Notes under the pieces: model-generated | The model's input: the letters and a program-made list of their open reading frames with translations, nothing else | Told to the model about the DNA's origin: nothing | The model's database searches: none | Translations under genes and position numbers: made by a program | Shown: positions 13,410 through 14,336 of the stretch, one piece after another | Numbering within the stretch: position 1 is the first letter of the stretch | Layout: every line of letters starts with the position of its first letter | NCBI GenBank assembly: GCA_937915965.1 | Contig: CALGHC010000392.1 | Coordinates: 1-14,336, forward strand | DNA: 14,336 nucleotides | From: an uncultured Myxococcales bacterium | GTDB taxonomy: Bacteria; Myxococcota_A; UBA9042 | Direction: 5' to 3'

Positions 13410-14276
13410 ATGAGCAAACCCATCCGCTGTGGACTGATCCAGTGCAGCAACCCCCTCAACGACGAGAGCGCGCCAGTCGCCGACATTCAGAAGGCCATGC
13501 TCGACAAGCACCTCGCCTTCATCGATGAGGCCGGCAAGAAGGGCGTGCAGATCCTCTGTCTGCAGGAGATCTTCAACGGCCCGTACTTCTGCCCCAGCCA
13601 GTCGACCCGCTGGTACGGCGCCGCCGAGCCGGTCCCAGGCCCGACCACCGAGCTGATGCAGGAGTACGCCAAGAAGTACGAGATGGTCATCGTCGTGCCG
13701 CTCTACGAAGAGGCGATGCGCGGCGTCTACTACAACACCGCCGCCGTCATTGACGCCGACGGCACGTACCTGGGCAAGTACCGCAAGCAGCACATTCCCC
13801 AGACCAACGGCTTCTGGGAGAAGTACTTCTTCAAGCCCGGCGACGGCGGCTACCCCGTCTTCGACACTCGCTACGGCAAGGTCGGCGTCTACATCTGCTA
13901 CGACCGCCACTTCCCCGAGGGCTGGCGCTGCCTGGGCCTCAACGGCGCAGAGATCGTCTTCAACCCGTCCGCCACGGTCGCCGGGCTCTCCCAGTACCTC
14001 TGGGAGCTCGAGCAGCCCGCCGCCGCCGTCGCCAACGCCTACTTCGTCGGCGCCATCAACCGCGTCGGCACCGAGGCGCCCTGGAACATCGGCAAGTTCT
14101 ATGGCACCAGCTACTTCGTGAACCCGCGTGGCCAGTTCCTCGCCAAGGCCAGCGAGGACAACGACGAGCTGGTCATCGCCGACTGCGACTTCGATCTCAT
14201 CGACGAGGTCCGCCAGACCTGGCAGTTCTACCGGGATCGGCGTCCGGAAGCCTACGACGAGATCGTGACCTGGTAG
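13410..14276 (+). CDS. Beta-ureidopropionase-like carbon-nitrogen hydrolase (nitrilase superfamily)
   Basis: This 288-residue cytoplasmic amidohydrolase most likely hydrolyses an N-carbamoyl amino compound such as N-carbamoyl-beta-alanine, the last step of reductive pyrimidine breakdown. The nitrilase triad is visible: Glu53 in CLQEIFNGPYF, Lys126 in KYRKQHIP, and nucleophile Cys163 in VYICYDRHFPEGW. An additional Glu137 lies in FWEKYFF. The blocks GAEIVFNPSAT (179-189), INRVGTE (216-222) and FYGTSYF (230-236) are shared, from memory, with beta-ureidopropionases more than with plant-type N-carbamoylputrescine amidases, though the latter remain possible. The ATG at 13410 follows an AGGAGG site 7 bases upstream, which is ideal. 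Codons are strongly C-ending, suggesting good expression. Partner genes (dihydropyrimidinase, PydA-type dehydrogenase) might lie beyond the right edge. Family is secure, substrate moderately so. Confidence 0.92.
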   Translation: MSKPIRCGLIQCSNPLNDESAPVADIQKAMLDKHLAFIDEAGKKGVQILCLQEIFNGPYFCPSQSTRWYGAAEPVPGPTTELMQEYAKKYEMVIVVPLYEEAMRGVYYNTAAVIDADGTYLGKYRKQHIPQTNGFWEKYFFKPGDGGYPVFDTRYGKVGVYICYDRHFPEGWRCLGLNGAEIVFNPSATVAGLSQYLWELEQPAAAVANAYFVGAINRVGTEAPWNIGKFYGTSYFVNPRGQFLAKASEDNDELVIADCDFDLIDEVRQTWQFYRDRRPEAYDEIVTW

Positions 14277-14281
14277 ACAGA

Positions 14282-14336
14282 GGGCCTCAGAGTTCGGGCC
14301 TCAGAGTTCGGGCCTCAGAGTTCGGGCCTCAGAGTT
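14282..14336. repeat. 14-bp tandem repeat running off the right end
   Basis: Three full copies of gggcctcagagttc and a 13-base fourth copy fill the last 55 bases, all identical. The array starts five bases after the amidohydrolase stop codon and is cut by the window end, so its full length is unknown. Each unit contains the small inverted motif CTC-A-GAG. Perfect identity between copies points to recent expansion. It could separate or terminate the transcript, but there is no T-tract in view. Confidence 0.95.

Noticed and set aside
12711..13910. Leftward 399-codon frame with Cys-Ser-Gln repeats, and another with Phe-Pro-Val repeats, across the 9-bp array
   Set aside because: They are other-frame readings of the same 9-bp repeat. 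Only the Val-Pro-Ser/Gly frame joins a plausible folded domain, and the Cys-Ser frame also runs opposite the amidohydrolase.

Overview
The window is very GC-rich, with dense coding on both strands. It reads as a chromosomal segment from a Gram-negative bacterium, most likely a member of the Myxococcota or a related former deltaproteobacterial lineage. The reasons are lipoproteins whose lipobox is followed by an Asp/Ala/Thr-rich linker and 'DVWAVG'-like propeller repeats, a multi-GAF cytosolic histidine kinase, a calpain-like protease, and RNase J in a bacterium that also makes an FtsB-like divisome protein. This placement is an inference from gene style, not from a marker gene.

Left end (1-2507): the N-terminus of a calpain-like cysteine protease runs leftward off the window. 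Facing away from it is a rightward three-gene set joined by 4-base ATGA overlaps: a beta-propeller lipoprotein, a small cysteine-rich lipoprotein and a small probable NTF2/SnoaL-fold protein. The last ends 34 bases from the end of the convergent prmC.

Centre (2542-9872, all leftward): a compact housekeeping cluster reading, in transcription order, ftsB - DUF4202 - ACAA2-like thiolase - RNase J - engB - rimI - thiE - prmC. Several neighbours overlap (rnj/engB 8 bases, engB/rimI 4, thiE/prmC 4) or lie 2 bases apart (thiolase/rnj). The roles are division, fatty-acid or acyl-CoA metabolism, RNA decay, ribosome assembly, ribosomal-protein acetylation, thiamine synthesis and release-factor methylation. 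Gaps of about 200 bases precede ftsB, the thiolase and thiE and may hold internal promoters.

Right part (10072-14336): a soluble GAF-GAF histidine kinase and an unrecognised protein with a 20-copy Ser/Gly-X-Pro N-terminal repeat continue leftward. Divergent from them is a rightward beta-ureidopropionase-like nitrilase-superfamily enzyme. The shared 286-base region holds a perfect TTGACA box, a 15-base palindrome and a second inverted repeat, which suggests regulated transcription of the amidohydrolase.

The most distinctive feature is the number of short tandem repeats: two 10-bp arrays in intergenic gaps, a 9-bp array coding the Ser/Gly-X-Pro tract, a 3-copy 9-bp array inside ftsB, and a 14-bp array running off the right end. 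I saw no tRNA, rRNA, insertion sequence, CRISPR array, riboswitch or T-tailed terminator. No complete unknown multi-gene system is evident. The best candidates for new biology are the three-gene lipoprotein set, the repeat protein and the DUF4202 linkage to ftsB.
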